Source of the DNA: Portunus trituberculatus
Taxonomy: Eukaryota; Arthropoda; Malacostraca; Decapoda; Portunidae
DNA length: 64,000 nucleotides
Assembly (NCBI RefSeq): GCF_017591435.1
Contig: NC_059259.1
Span: 411,630 to 475,629, forward strand
Reading direction: 5' to 3'
Part shown: one piece after another, positions 1 through 56,285 of the stretch
Position numbering within the stretch: the first letter of the stretch is position 1
How the letters are laid out: each line of letters starts with the position of its first letter
The notes under the pieces: model-generated
The model's database searches: none
What the model was told of the DNA's origin: nothing
What the model saw: the letters and a program-made list of their open reading frames with translations, nothing else
Position numbers and translations under genes: made by a program

Positions 1-1
1 C

Positions 2-44439
<44,438 letters not shown>

Positions 44440-44476
44440 GATGACAATGGATCGACACACTTCACTACATCTGTTT

Positions 44477-44477
<1 letters not shown>

Positions 44478-44516
<39 letters not shown>

Positions 44517-44537
44517 GGTGGTGGTGGTGGTGGTGGT
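44478..44537 (+). repeat. (ACT)13(GGT)7 in the BicC 3' UTR
   Basis: Thirteen ACT units run directly into seven GGT units. In RNA, ACU and GGU can pair antiparallel (A-U, C-G, U-G), so a hairpin is possible 40 bases after the stop codon. Confidence 0.9.
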
Positions 44538-45453
44538 GTTACCCTGGGAATACTAACACTTCTTTACTAACTCCACAAGCATCCATTCACTTCATGTCTG
44601 TTTCCTGCCACTGTTACTCCTGTTACTCTTAGACTCATCCTTGTGCTTCTATAACTGCTTCATCTTGCACTACAGTGTGTTTGTAATGTTGCTTGTGTCC
44701 TTCGTATCCACTACTGGTGCTTCTACTAGGGAGCTCTACTATGGTTAGGTTTGTTCCTTACTTTGCTAGTTTTGTTGGTCGGTCCTGCTGTCGTTACTAT
44801 TGCCATTACAACTACTACTGTTACATCCGTCCCACTGCTGCTACTCCTATTGCTGGTGCCTTCATTACTACTATTACTACAACAAAAACCACCACTACTA
44901 ATATTCCATCCATCAGTGGTGCTTTACAACTACTACTATTATGATTGCATACATTTGTCTTCATTACTACTACTCATTTTACTATTGCTGGTGTTTTTGC
45001 TGTTACTGCATCAATGACTGTACTGGGAGTGGAAGTGTGGGTGGGCTGGGCTGGGCAGGGCAGGGAGGGAGGGTAGGTTAGACTGGGCTGGGCTGGGAGG
45101 GAAGGGAAGGGACAGACAGATAGACACGGAAGAAGACCAATGCGTTGAAAGTGTATTTTTTTATAGGATAACTCTAGGATACATTTTTTTTTTCTTTGAC
45201 GCTACTAATAGACCGGGAGGAAGTACTTAAGAGGGCCACCCTGCAGTGCGCCCCAACCTGTGAGTGGTGGTGAGGATGATTCGTCTAGTGGATTGAGCAT
45301 GTGGTTCGTTTGTTTTGTACGGTTTGACTGACACAATCCATGTCTTCAATAGGTAACCAACCCCATTCTGATGTGGCATGTCTGACTTAAGGAAGCCAAG
45401 ATTACTTTGACGATATATATATATTGTAAGGTTTCATGTGAACCTCGCTGTTG

Positions 45454-45484
<31 letters not shown>

Positions 45485-46383
45485 GAGGGTTGGCAAAATA
45501 TGCTAAAAGTTTCAATCTCCCCTCACAGCAGAAAGATGTTTGTTTGTTTGTTTGTTTTTCCATCTTTTCTGCTGTTATATTTTCTGCAGTATAAGAATTG
45601 ATGCAGAGGAAGGAGTGCCGTACAAGGAAATGATGGGGCATTAATACTGAGTGTGTGGGGGGAGAGAGGGAGAGTGAGCTATTAGTATGAAAGAAATGTA
45701 AGAATTTATTAGTGAATTAAGAAGAATGAGTGGAATACAAAAGGATACAGTGTGTGTGTGTGTGTGTGTTGCTAGTACTGAAGGAATGAAGAGGACCTCA
45801 TGATACATTGCTACTAGTGTGAGTATGTGTGCGTGTGCCTTGGACCAAGAGATGCGCACACATGCATAGGTCGAGGCACCAATGATGCTCGCTCCGCCAA
45901 GCACCAAGCACCAGGTGCCTTCCACCAGTGTTCCCGAGAGGTGTACATGTGATATTAAGCTAGCAAGGTTCAGCCCTGTGGCTGTGCTTCCACAAAAGAA
46001 AAAAAAAAAAAAGCAATTTTTGTTCGAGAAATTTTTCGTTAATTATTTTTATAGCAGTTGGAATTTTTTTCATTTGTTTGTTGGTTTACAAATGTGCATG
46101 AATTATGAATTACCTTGTCCATTTTTTCTAGTCTTTCTGTTCACTACTGCGGAAGGGAAAGGTTGTCATTCATGGCGGGTTTTTAAGAATTTTTTTTATT
46201 TCTTTTATGAATTATTAGAAGTTTGTTTTAGTTCAGTGTTCGGGGTTGGCGTGGTGACCGCCTGTCTGGGGCGTCGCGGCGCGCCACGGCCTGCCGCGGC
46301 ACAACCTGCACGCACTTTTATTTAAGAGAATTTATCCAAAAAAATGTTTTTGAAAAAAAAAAAAATTGATTCCTTCTATTTTG

Positions 46384-46389
46384 AATAAA
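46384..46389 (+). terminator. Poly(A) signal AATAAA of BicC
   Basis: AATAAA is followed about 20 bases later by a T/GT-rich stretch (46408-46430), the usual downstream element. It is a good candidate end for the BicC transcript, about 1.95 kb after the stop. Confidence 0.65.
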
Positions 46390-46548
46390 GATATCATATA
46401 TACTAAAATGTTGCTTGTTTTCTTTTTATCTATAGCAGGGGTTGGCAGGGGAGGGGTGTGGGTGACGCGTCTCCCAGAAGTGTCCTCTATACTGTGCTAT
46501 ACTGAATCTTAAGGCAATGGATGCTCCTCCATAGCCCTGCTGGCTCAT

Positions 46549-46550
46549 CG

Positions 46551-46646
<96 letters not shown>
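46549..46646 (+). repeat. (CG)n(CA)n microsatellite abutting LINE B2
   Basis: CGCGCGCG, then about 44 CA units, ending exactly where the truncated LINE begins. Confidence 0.97.
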
Positions 46647-46647
<1 letters not shown>

Positions 46648-48074
46648 TTTAGATTTAACAAGAACATCTATCAACACGGGACAGGTGCCAATAGAATGGA
46701 AAAGGGCAAATGTAGTACCAATTTACAAAAGTGGATGTCGCATGGAACCATTGAATTATAGAGCTGTTTCTTTGACCACCATTATGTGTAAGATATGTGA
46801 AGTGATCAAAAGCAAGTGGTGTGACTTCCTGGAAAACAAACAAATACTAAGTGAGAAACGGGTTGGCTTTAGAAAAGGGAAATCGTGTGTATCAAATTTG
46901 CTATGTTTCTGCTCAAAAGAGTGGTCGATATTTTACAAGAGGGATGGATGGGTTGATTGTGTATACCTAGACTTAAAAAAGCATTTGATAAAGTACCACA
47001 ACAGATTGATGTGGAAGTTAAGTAGTATTGGAGGAATACGGGGAAATCTGACGGAGTGGATGAGAAATTATTTGACAGGTAGAGAAATGAGGACGGTAGT
47101 GAAGGGAGTGAAGTCAGAGTGGAGGAAGGTAACCAGTGGAGTTCCCCAAGGTTCGGTGCTTGGTCCCATCATGTTCCTGATCTATATAAATGACATGCCA
47201 GAGGGAGTGAGAAGTTATATGAATATGTTTGCAGATGATGCAAAGATTATGAGGAGAGTGAGGAATATGCATGACTGTAATATACTGCAGAAGGACTTGG
47301 ACAAAATATATGAATGGAGCAGGACGTGGCAAATGGAATTCAATACCAACAAAAGCTGTGTAATGAGAATGGGTAGAAGTAAATATAGACCATATAAAGA
47401 CTACCAGCTGGGGGAAGACTGTAATTGAAGTCAGTGAAGAAAAAGACTTGGGAGTGACTGTACAGAGTAATCTGTCTCCAGAAAAGCACATTAATAGAAT
47501 ATTTGGAAAACGTACAGCATGCTCCAAAGTATAGGATGGGCATTTAATTACCTGGACGGGAACATGATAAAGAAAATATTGACCACCCTGATTAGGCCAC
47601 AGTTGGAATATGCATCAGTAATTTGGTCACCATACATGAAGAAACATGTCAAGAAACTGGAAAGAGTGCAGAGGTTAGCAACAAGAATGATACCAGACTT
47701 TAAGGAGGTACCGTATGAGGAGAGGTTAAATAGGCTGGAATTAAGCATGTTGGAAGAAAGAAGAGTCAGAGGGGATATGATAACAATGTTCAAAATAGTA
47801 CATGGAGTGGACATATTGGATAGGGAGAACCTGATCACGATGGCATCCAGTAATTACCTAAGAGGACACCCAAAGAAAATACTGAAGGATTCCTGCACGA
47901 GCGACATCAAGAAGTATAGCTTCCCGTATCGGAGCATTGATGCATGGAACAAACTGAGCGTGGATGTGGTGTGTGCGGCGAGTGTCAGTCAAATGAAGGA
48001 AAAATCGGACAAGTGTGGACAAAGAGACAGGACATAGAGAGCTACGGCTCGGGCCCTGTAATCACAAATAGGTA
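46647..48074 (+). mobile_element. CR1/L2-type LINE family B, 5'-truncated (copy B2)
   Basis: It starts within RT (TSINTGQVPIEWKRANVVPI), continues GFRKGKSCVSNLLCF, SGVPQGSVLGPIMFLIYIND and MNMFADDAKIMRR, then after a frameshift near 47415 MLQSIGWAFNYLDGNMIKKI to SFPYRSIDAWNKLSVDVVCA. The 3' tail is CACAAATAGGTAAATACACA. Nearly identical to the minus-strand copy at 13.3-14.5 kb. (CA)n precedes it and CACACACA follows it. One KAFDK-region frame change is also present (near 46975). Confidence 0.93.
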
Positions 48075-48369
48075 AATACACACACACAGCTTGGTCATTG
48101 CGTCGGGGCTTTCCTTGGGCCGGTGCCTGGTTGCTCTGACAGGAAAGCTGCATGTCTTCTCGTCTTCCTGTCCACTGGTGTTGGTGATTGTGTTTGTTGC
48201 AGTCTTAACAACAGCCTCACATCAATCTTTCGTCTTTTTTCTCCACAGTCTACCATGATGGTGTCACCCGTCGTTGTCTTCTCTCCAAGTGTCGTGATTG
48301 TAGCTAAGGTGTTTCAAGCTTTATACTTGTTCTGTAGGTGTTTTTTGCACCTTATCTGTGTGTGTAATT

Positions 48370-48657
48370 CACTGTTTGATCTGCTGCAGTCTCTGACGAG
48401 ACAGCCAGACGTTACCCTACGGAACGAGCTCAGAGCTCATTATTTCCGATCTTCGGATAGGCCTGAGACCAGGCACACACCACACACCGGGACAACAAGG
48501 TCACAACTCCTCGATTTACATCCCGTACCTACTCACTGCTAGGTGAACAGGGGCTACACGTGAAAGGAGACGCACCCAAATATCTCCACCCGGCCGGGGA
48601 ATCGAACCCCAGTCCTCTGGCTTGTGAAGCCAGCGCTCTAACCACTGAGCTACCGGG

Positions 48658-48659
<2 letters not shown>
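48370..48659 (-). mobile_element. tRNA-derived SINE (S2), related body to S1
   Basis: On the minus strand the head reads CCGGTAGCTCAGTGGTTAG and GGGGTTCGATTCCCCGG, with anticodon loop TTCACAA (CAC). The body GTGAACAG-, CAGTGAGTAGGTACGGGATG-type sequence and the end GTGAATTACACACACA match S1. GT repeats lie at both borders (48359-48369 and 48660-48701). Confidence 0.88.

Positions 48660-48701
<42 letters not shown>
48660..48701 (+). repeat. (GT)n microsatellite
   Basis: About 20 GT units at the head side of SINE S2. Confidence 0.95.
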
Positions 48702-48704
<3 letters not shown>

Positions 48705-48910
48705 CGTGAGAAAGAGAGAGAGAGGGGAAGGGAGGTCAGTTTCAACCATGCAAACAGCAGATGCAGATGTAAGGAAACAAGTTCATGAAGGCGGTATAAG
48801 GTTGAGGTTGTTCGTGAGTAAGGCAGATGAGAAAAAGATAATATTTAAAGATACAGGAGCTGTTTGCCGCACTGCCTCGAGGACACGGCTAGCAGAGGCA
48901 AGGCATTGGG

Positions 48911-48972
<62 letters not shown>

Positions 48973-48984
48973 TAGATAGATAGA
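48911..48984 (+). repeat. (CG)n(CA)n(GATA)n microsatellite
   Basis: CGCGCGCG, then about 26 CA units, then three GATA units. It has the same CG-to-CA order as 46549. Confidence 0.95.
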
Positions 48985-49732
48985 AAGGTTTACTTACCAC
49001 AGTTTAACCTACTACATTACAATTAAATCATACACTCCACTTTAATACAAAAACTGAATAAAACAAAATATGTGTAAGTCAACTGTAGTCCATTACAAAT
49101 AAGTCACAGAAAAAGATGAAATCAAACGAGGTTAAACAGACACAACTAAGACTCGTGCAAAGAACGTTCAGGAATGTCTAAAACCAAAATGCTAAAATAC
49201 TTAAAATTAGAATATCAACATTCCAAAACAGTAATCAGAATAGGGAAGCTCATGTAACCCGTATAAAAAAAGGTTCACTCAAGTTATACCTGCATACATG
49301 ACGATGGAGAAAGAAGAATTAAAATGTATATATAATAGAGAAAACAGATAAACCAGCAAAGTTGTTTTTAGGAACAAGTAGACGGCCTCAAGAAAAAAGG
49401 TTACAAACTTTGACCGCGTGAATGCAGCAGATGACAGAGACAAACATTAAATAGTGCCTGTAAAAGAAATGAGACAGATGACAGAGGCAAAGATAGAAAT
49501 TAATAGTGCCTGTAAAAGAAAAAAAAAAACATTAAAAACCTAAGGGAAATCAAAATAACACGGCAACAAAGACTATAGCAAAAACATAGTTGTTGTACCT
49601 ATCTCAGTCATATACTCCCAAAATAATATGAATTATTTCCCAACCAACATCAGTGAAATCTGAAGAAATATCTGTCAAAGTAGTAAATCGATGTGAATGT
49701 CCAATATGCTGAGTGTGGGGACATTGTTAGCC
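48985..49732. other. AT-rich intergenic stretch without recognised features
   Basis: No open frame, tRNA, LINE or inverted-end element was seen. One short internal repeat (GACAGAGACAAACATTAAAT / GACAGAGGCAAAGATAGAAA, about 60 bases apart) occurs near 49435-49510. Confidence 0.6.
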
Positions 49733-49956
49733 CTATTCAGAAACGCTTGGCTCTCTCACGACGACTATTTCCAAAGGCTCTAAACGAAGATAATCATGTT
49801 TTTAAGGCTATTTCCATGGTTTTGGTGATGGATTAGCAAGATTTCTAATTGATCATAAGGAGAAACTGTCTTGAAAACTCAGCTAGTTAAATAAAGGGGA
49901 CTTGAAAAATTGTCGTGGTGAAAAGGCGATCGATAGCTTTTCTGAATATGGCCGTG
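49733..49956 (+). mobile_element. R1 MITE, complete copy
   Basis: It begins TCAGAAACGCTTGGCTCTCT and ends TTTTCTGAATATGGCC. The CTCTCACGACGACTATTTCC block near the left and AAATTGTCGTGGTGAAAAGG near the right are inverted. The interior has TTTGGTGATGGATTAGCAAG and AGGAGAAACTGTCTTGAAAA. About 224 bases, noncoding. Confidence 0.78.
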
Positions 49957-50137
49957 TATGTCACCACACTATACACACGTTGCTCAATAGGAAGGCGGTC
50001 ACTCCCACGTCTATTCCAGCGTCCCATTTCTATTGCCAGACTGACCACTCACTCTAAATGATGTAAAGGAGATCCTGTGGAGGTCGTTGAGCACTTTCTT
50101 CGTTCCATAGATATCATGTACCGTCAAATATGGGTCC

Positions 50138-50347
50138 GCCGTGGTACAGTGGAACCATGCGTGCTTTGGGGTCCGAGGGGTCTCAAAGCGCACGGGTTTG
50201 AATCCTGTCCACGGTCCGAGTTTAGGTTGGGCTTCCTTACTCGAGGCATTGGTTTCCTAGCGGGTGGGCTTTGAGATAGGAGGTATCCCAAAAAGTACCC
50301 TCTTTAGCCCAGAAATTCCCACGAAAAGCCCACATGGTATAAAAAAA
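50138..50347 (+). mobile_element. tRNA-derived SINE (S3), full copy
   Basis: The head (50138-50215) has acceptor halves GCCGTGG and CCACGGT, D-arm TGGTACAGTGGAACCATG, a long variable arm and B box GGTTTGAATCC, as in Leu/Ser-type tRNAs. The body TTTCCTAGCGGGTGGGCTTT ends AAAAGCCCACATGGTAT plus an A run. Confidence 0.88.
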
Positions 50348-50623
50348 TAGGGTTAATAGTTTTGTGGACATTGCATCTTGTTGCGGTAGATCAAATGGTG
50401 GTGTTACGAACATTATGGAGCATTGTGGATAAGTGTGGGACATTATTACGTGTCATATACGCTACAAGTTTTCCTACTGGGCTATTTAAGGAAACACGAA
50501 AAAATTGAAGCTTACATATTTGCTTACCTTTTTACAAGTTTTTTTTTTTTTTTTTTGTGGGGGGGTGTGGGGGGATTCCCTTGAGAACGTGTCACATGAT
50601 ACTTTGACGGTCACTCTTAAGGA

Positions 50624-50627
<4 letters not shown>

Positions 50628-50669
<42 letters not shown>
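50628..50669 (+). repeat. (GA)n microsatellite
   Basis: About 20 GA units; the first GA-oriented long tract to the right of BicC. Confidence 0.95.
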
Positions 50670-50673
<4 letters not shown>

Positions 50674-50966
50674 GTTATTTAGATGATGGAGGTAGGTATT
50701 ACAAGGGCACTGGCCAAGGGAAAACAAAGCGTTGGGGATGAGGGAGAGGGACAGGAAGGGGAGAAGAAATTTTAGACAGGCCTAAATTATTCACGTCAAA
50801 AGCAGCTTCAGTCAATGACACCTGCCATGAAAGGAAAGAAAAAAAGGAAAAAGACACGACACTTTCCTAAGGCTAATCTTTTTGGTGATCTTTAAAAATA
50901 GTTATGCTGAAGTTCCACGGTTTTTTAAAGGATATTTTTGCCGTTCTTATAACAAATTAACAATAT

Positions 50967-51165
50967 TTGGTGTCCGAGGGATCTCCAAGCACACGGGTTC
51001 GAATCCTGTCCATGGTCCGAGTGTAGATTGGGCTTCCTCACTCGGGGCAACGGTTTCCTAGCGGGTGGGGTTTGAGATAGGAGGTACTCCAAAAAGTATC
51101 CCCTTTAGCCCAGAAATTCCCATGAAAAGCCCACATGGTATAAATAAAAGAAAATAAAAAAAATG
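50967..51165 (+). mobile_element. SINE S3, copy lacking the tRNA 5' end
   Basis: It starts at TGGTGTCCGAGGGATCTCCA and runs through ACACGGGTTCGAATCCTGTC and TTTCCTAGCGGGTGGGGTTT to a TAAATAAAAGAAAATAAAA tail. R1 fragments lie on both sides (50865-50960 and 51385-51705). Confidence 0.82.
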
Positions 51166-51384
51166 TGGGAAAGCTGCCTTGATCGTTAGTGTGGCCATGA
51201 TTGTATAAATTCTCTTCTGCATTATACTTGACTGGCACCGTAATGTGAGGTGTGCCCTGACCTTCACGAGAACCACAGGGCCAGGAACACACATGCATCA
51301 CAGCACACAGCACACACAACACACCAACAACCCACGACACTTACGATGACTAGTATTCTGCAACACTATAAGCACTAATGGTGG

Positions 51385-51705
51385 CACCTCAATACTTTCC
51401 AAAGACTGTATTTGAAGTGACAAGGTTTTTTAAGAGTGTGTTTATACGCTTTTAGTGACAAATGAACAACATTCTGACATCAGTAACAGGATAATCACTC
51501 TTGAGAACCTGCTGCCAATCTTCTCTGTGGTCTTTGAAAATAGTTGAGGTGAAGTTACACGTATTTTAAGGATGTTTTTAGTGTTCTTATGGTAAATTAA
51601 CAATATTTCGACATTACTAACAAAAAAATAGTCTTGACAGGCATATCAGTTATCTCTATGGCCTTTGGAAGTGGTCGTGGTGAGAGAGCAAAACGTTTGT
51701 GACTA
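51385..51705 (-). mobile_element. R1 MITE fragments, two partial copies
   Basis: Motifs AGTGACAAATGAACAACATT, AATAGTTGAGGTGAAGTTAC, GGTAAATTAACAATATTTCG and GTCGTGGTGAGAGAGCAAAA repeat the R1 pattern. Both are diverged. Confidence 0.6.
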
Positions 51706-52177
51706 CGTGCCTTCATTAACAGTCTAACCACACCAGCAAGCATTCGCTCCCTCACATGCAATACATAATAACACTTTATATTCTTCTCTTACGCTCAAGT
51801 TTACCGTTTCTTTATTAAACCAAACAACATGCGTAGTTACAACCAAAAGTCTATCACTGTTCAACTCGTATTCAAAATTACTCTGTTCTCTCACCAAGAC
51901 TATATTTTCTAAAGTTAAAGAGATGATTAGGCAGGTTCTCAAGAGTGTTTCTCCACTTAGTATTGTCAAAATTAGTTAAGCTGTCACTAGAACTATAAAA
52001 ACGCACTATCAAACCCGTGCCACTGCCACTAGAACCTTTTGAAAGTAGTAAACTGTGGAACACCCTGCCTGCTTCTGTATTTCCGTCTTCCTGCGACTTG
52101 ACTTCTTTTAAGCATGATGATATTGTGACAGGAGGTTTGAGGACAAGACATTTGTTCCTTACAAAGATGACGATCAT

Positions 52178-52196
52178 GTAAACACACACACACACA
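52178..52196 (+). repeat. (CA)n at the 5' border of LINE A2
   Basis: A short CA repeat immediately left of the full-length LINE; the same repeat occurs at its 3' end (56267-56285). Confidence 0.85.
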
Positions 52197-52348
52197 CGAG
52201 AGACACGGTTGAGGGCGGACGCACTGGCGCAGTTCCGACGATCAGCTGATCTTCACTACACCTGTTGTATAGTATTTACAGTGGCCTGGGCAGGTAGTGT
52301 GGACTCATTTTTTTTTTTTTTCTCCATGAAATCAATTATTAAAGAATA

Positions 52349-52927
52349 ATGAGTGAAAAAGATATTCCATCCAAATGCAGACATGAGAATAGAGAAGGGG
52401 CTGATGATGACTATGTCGGTGAGGGAGAACGCGTATTCGAAGGGTTCGATACGACGACAACTTCACTACTTAAGAGAGTGTCAAATATTGAATGTAAACT
52501 AGATAAACTGATAAAGGAGAAGATGGAAATGAAAGAGAATAAAGAACAGGAAATGGAGTTTATAAGACTGAGAGAAAGGATAAGAAAAGTGGAAGAAAAT
52601 GAAGCTAGGCTAAGAGCGGAAAACGAAGAACTAAAAAAGGAAGTAGCTAACTACAAGAAGCAGATGGAAGAAGGACTCGGTAAAGCCGAGAAAGAAAAGG
52701 AGAAGCTGAAAGATCTAGTAAACAAGGAAGAGGAAAGAGTACAGAACGTGATTAAAAAAGAAGTACAAGCATGGAGAGTCCAAGATAAGAAAGATAAGGC
52801 CGATTTTCAGGAGGTGATTCAAGAACAACTTAAAGAAAAAGAAGAAAATATGACAAACAAAATGATAGGAGTCCTCAAGACAAAAGAAAATCTAGTTAGA
52901 GAAATTGCAGAAAAAAGAAGAGTGTAG
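52349..52927 (+). pseudogene. LINE A2 ORF1 N-terminal part (coiled coil)
   Basis: 192 codons starting MSEKDIPSKCRHENREGADD, then a long heptad-rich charged helix (KLDKLIKEKMEMKENKEQEM and beyond). The C-terminal part (NRMGPYQEGKR..., ERYNELAAAVREKN-type, FFWRILGDRIRKWY-type) follows in other frames to 53380. ORF1 proteins of this clade bind the element's RNA. Confidence 0.82.
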
Positions 52928-53409
52928 TCGTATTTGGAATAAAAGAAAAAAATATAAAATATAGACCAAAAAGAGAAAAAGAAGAAATGAAATCAGTCAA
53001 AGACCTACTGAAGAATCTTAATGACGAAGATAGGCAGAACTTGGAAGAGGAAGTAGAAGAAATAAACAGAATGGGACCATATCAAGAAGGAAAACGAGAC
53101 CAATTAAAATACTACTAAAATCACAAGCAGCAACAGAAGAAATATTATATAGAACAACAAAACTTAGAGAAACAGAAGGCTGCAAGGATATCTATATAAA
53201 GAAAAATAGAAATGAGGAAGAAAGGAAGAGATACAATGAACTGGCAGCAGCAGTAAGGGAAAAGAATAATGAAAGGTCAGAAGAGGAGAAGAAGGCATTT
53301 TTTTGGAGAATTCTAGGAGACAGGATAAGGAAATGGTATATAAACGAGAAGGAAGAGAAAAAAGTGGAACAAGTTTAACTAAAAATGATAAAGGCAAAAG
53401 ACTAAAAAT

Positions 53410-56217
53410 GATGTATACGAACATAGACGGGTTTTATCAAGTAAATTAGAATTAAGAGATTACATAAGGAAAGAAAATCCAGATATTGTATGCCTGGCTG
53501 AAACAAAACTAAATGAGGCAATCAAAATAGTCTTGGATAATAGGTATAATGTATGGAGAAGAGACAGAGTGGGTAAAGGAGGAGGAGGAGTCATGATAAT
53601 GTTAAGGAAGGAGATAGTGATCAATCAAGTGGAATGTGGGAAGGAAAAGCAGAAGTATTGTATATTAAGATGCATATTAATAAAAAGAGTTAACAATCAT
53701 TGTAACATATGTGCCACCAAAACAAATTCATGGACCAATCAAGAATATAAAGACATGATAGATGACACAATAAGGAGTCTAATGAGAATCGTTAAAGAAA
53801 GGAGAAAAGTGATATTAGTAGGAGATTTCAACTGTAAAGAAGTGGACTGGGAAAATTATGAAAGTGGTATGGGGGAAGAAGCCTGGGGAGAAAGATTCTT
53901 GAACCTAATGATAGACAATATGATGGACCAGAGAGTAAAGGAATGCACAAGATTCAGAGGAAACGACGAGCCGGCGAGATTGGACCTAGTTTTTACAAGG
54001 GGTATACAAATGAATGACGATATAAGATATAAGTGCCCATTGGGAAAGAGTGACCATGCAATATTAGAAATAGATATAGAAGAAGGAAAGGAAGATAGAG
54101 ACGATTCATACAAAGGAGACCGATTAAATTACAGAAAGGCTGATATTGAGAATCTCAAGAACTATTTTAAAACGTAGACTGGGAGGAGATGGAAAACTCA
54201 GAGACAATGCAAGACAAATATAACTTATTTTTGGAAATATACAAAACAGGAGTCAGGGAATATGTCCCAAAATATAGACCAAAAGAAGAAGGAAAGAAAG
54301 ATTGGTTTAATGCAAGGTGTGCTAGGGCAAAGGAGAAAAGAGATGGAGCATGGAAAAGGTGGAGGAGAAATAGAATCCAACAAACAAGGAAAACTTCAAG
54401 GCAGCGAGAAATGAATATGTTAAGGTGAGGAAGGAAGAGGAAAAGAACTTGAAAAGATATTGTCGAAAAATGTAAGGAGCAACCAAAATTGTTCTATAGA
54501 TTCATAAATGGAAAAATTAGGCAAAAAGAAACAATAGAAAGGTTAAAAGGAGAGAACGGGATGGTGGAAGACCCAAAAGTATGGCAGAACTATTAAATAA
54601 AAATTCCAGGAGGTCTTTACTAAAGAATCCAAATTTGAGAGGCCACAGGGTAATAGAGAGACAATCTATATGAAAGAGATTAAAGTAACCAAGCTTGAAA
54701 TAAAAGAGTTAATGAAGGAACTGGATGAAGAGAAGGCAATGGGACCGGATGAAGTCTCAGGCAGAATACTGAAAGAATGTAGGGAAGAACTAGCAAGTCC
54801 TATATACAACATCATAAAATGCTCAATAGAAAATGGAACAGTGCCAGTAGAATGGAAAAGAGCTGAGGTGGTTCCCATATATAAGAGTGGAAGGAAAGAA
54901 GAACCTTTAAATTACAGACCGGTATCACTAACTAGTGTAATATGCAAGATGTGTGAAAGAATAATAAAGAAACAATGGATCGAGTTCCTTGAAGACAACA
55001 AATTAATATCAAATAGCCAATTTGGTTTTAGAAAAGGACGGTCTTGTGTAACTAATTTATTGAGTTTCTATTCTAGAATAGTTGATAGAGTACAAGAGAG
55101 AGAGGATGGGTTGACTGCATCTATTTGGATTTAAAAAGGCGTTTGACAAAGTGCCACATGCAAGATTACTGTGGAAGTTAGAGGAGAAGGGTGGCTTAAA
55201 AGGAAGCACATTGAGATGGATAGAAAATTATTTGAGGGGGAGAGAAATAAGGACGGTAGTTAAAGATATGAAGTCCAAGTGGAGAGCAGTAGAAAGCGGA
55301 GTGCCACAGGGGTCAGTATTGGCACCAATACTTTTCCTCATTTATATTAACGACATGCCAGAAGGAGTGAACAGCTACATAAATTTGTTTGCGGATGATA
55401 CGAAACTGTGCAGAGTTATAAAGCAAAAGGAGGATTGTGAAATACTGCAAGAAGACCTAAATAAGATCTGGGAATGGAGTAAGAAGTGGGAAATGGAATT
55501 CAATGTGAACAAAAGCCATGTCATGGAAATGGGAAAGAGTGAAAGACGACCTGTGGGAATCTATAAGATGGGAGATGGAGTAGAACTGGAGAAAGTAAAA
55601 AGGAAAAGGACTTAGGAGTGACGATGGAAGAAAACAATCAACCAGTAAGCCATATTGATAGAATTTTTAGAGAAACATATAATTTGCTGAGGAATATTGG
55701 AGTAGCATTTCACTACATGGACAAAGAAATGATGAAGAAATTGATAAATACTATAATAAGACCCAGATTGGAATATGCAGGAGTAGTGTGGACCCCTCAT
55801 AAAAAGAAACACATAAGAAAATTGGAGAGGCTACAAAAAATGGCTACAAGAATGGTCCCAGAACTTGAAGGGATGACATATGAGGAGAGACTAAAGGCTA
55901 TGGATCTACCAACCTTGGAACAAAGAAGGGAGAGAGGAGACCTGATACAAGTCTATAAATTGATCAACGGAATGGACCAAGTGGATAATGAGAAACTGAT
56001 CCTGAGAGAAGAATATGACATCCCAAGCACAAGATCGCATAGTAAAAAGCTGAGAAAGGGAAGATGTCTGAGAGATATTAAAAAATATAGTTTCCCGCAG
56101 AGATGTATTGAGACGTGGAACAGTTTAGATGAAGAAGTAGTGTCTGCAACGAGTGTGCACACTTTTAAAGTAAGATTGGATAAGTGTAGATATGGAGACG
56201 GGGCCACACGAGCATAA
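53410..56217 (+). pseudogene. LINE A2 ORF2 (endonuclease and reverse transcriptase), frameshifted
   Basis: Endonuclease: MYTNIDGF, PDIVCLAETKLNEA, VILVGDFNCKEVDWENY, ARLDLVFTRGIQ, GKSDHAILEI. RT: EKAMGPDEVSGRILKECREE, EPLNYRPVSLTSVICKMCER, FGFRKGRSCVTNLLSFYSRI, SGVPQGSVLAPILFLIYIND, LFADDTKLCRV, then C-terminal IRPRLEYAGVVWTPHKKKHI and SFPQRCIETWNSL to GDGATRA. Frame changes lie near 53440, 54180, 54420, 54590, 55125 and 55615. Confidence 0.9.
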
Positions 56218-56266
56218 AGCCCAGGCCCTGTAAAACTACAACTAGGTAAATACAACTAGGTAAATA

Positions 56267-56285
56267 CACACACACACACACACAC
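56267..56285 (+). repeat. (CA)n at the LINE A2 3' end
   Basis: CA units continue straight from the LINE tail GTAAATACACACAC. Confidence 0.9.

Larger units (their letters stand above)
44440..46410 (+). other. BicC: BicC 3' untranslated region
   Basis: It runs from the stop codon to just after the AATAAA at 46384. It holds an (ACT)13-(GGT)7 tract at 44478-44537, an ACT/TAC-rich stretch to about 45010, short GT repeats at 45458 and 45755, and AT-rich sequence from 46000 with a GC-rich patch at 46250-46310. No open gene is visible. The exact cleavage point is inferred. Confidence 0.65.
52197..56266 (+). mobile_element. CR1/L2-type LINE family A, near full length (copy A2)
   Basis: 5' UTR about 150 bases, ORF1 (52349-52927, continuing out of frame to about 53380), ORF2 endonuclease (about 53410-54177) and RT (about 54190-56217), then a tail with two CTAGGTAAATACA units. 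About 4.07 kb. The best-preserved family A copy here, with about seven frame breaks. (CA)n lies on both sides. It is outside BicC and in plus orientation. Confidence 0.93.

Noticed and set aside
50138..50215. A functional Leu/Ser tRNA
   Set aside because: It is the head of a repeated SINE (S3), with 5'-shortened copies elsewhere.
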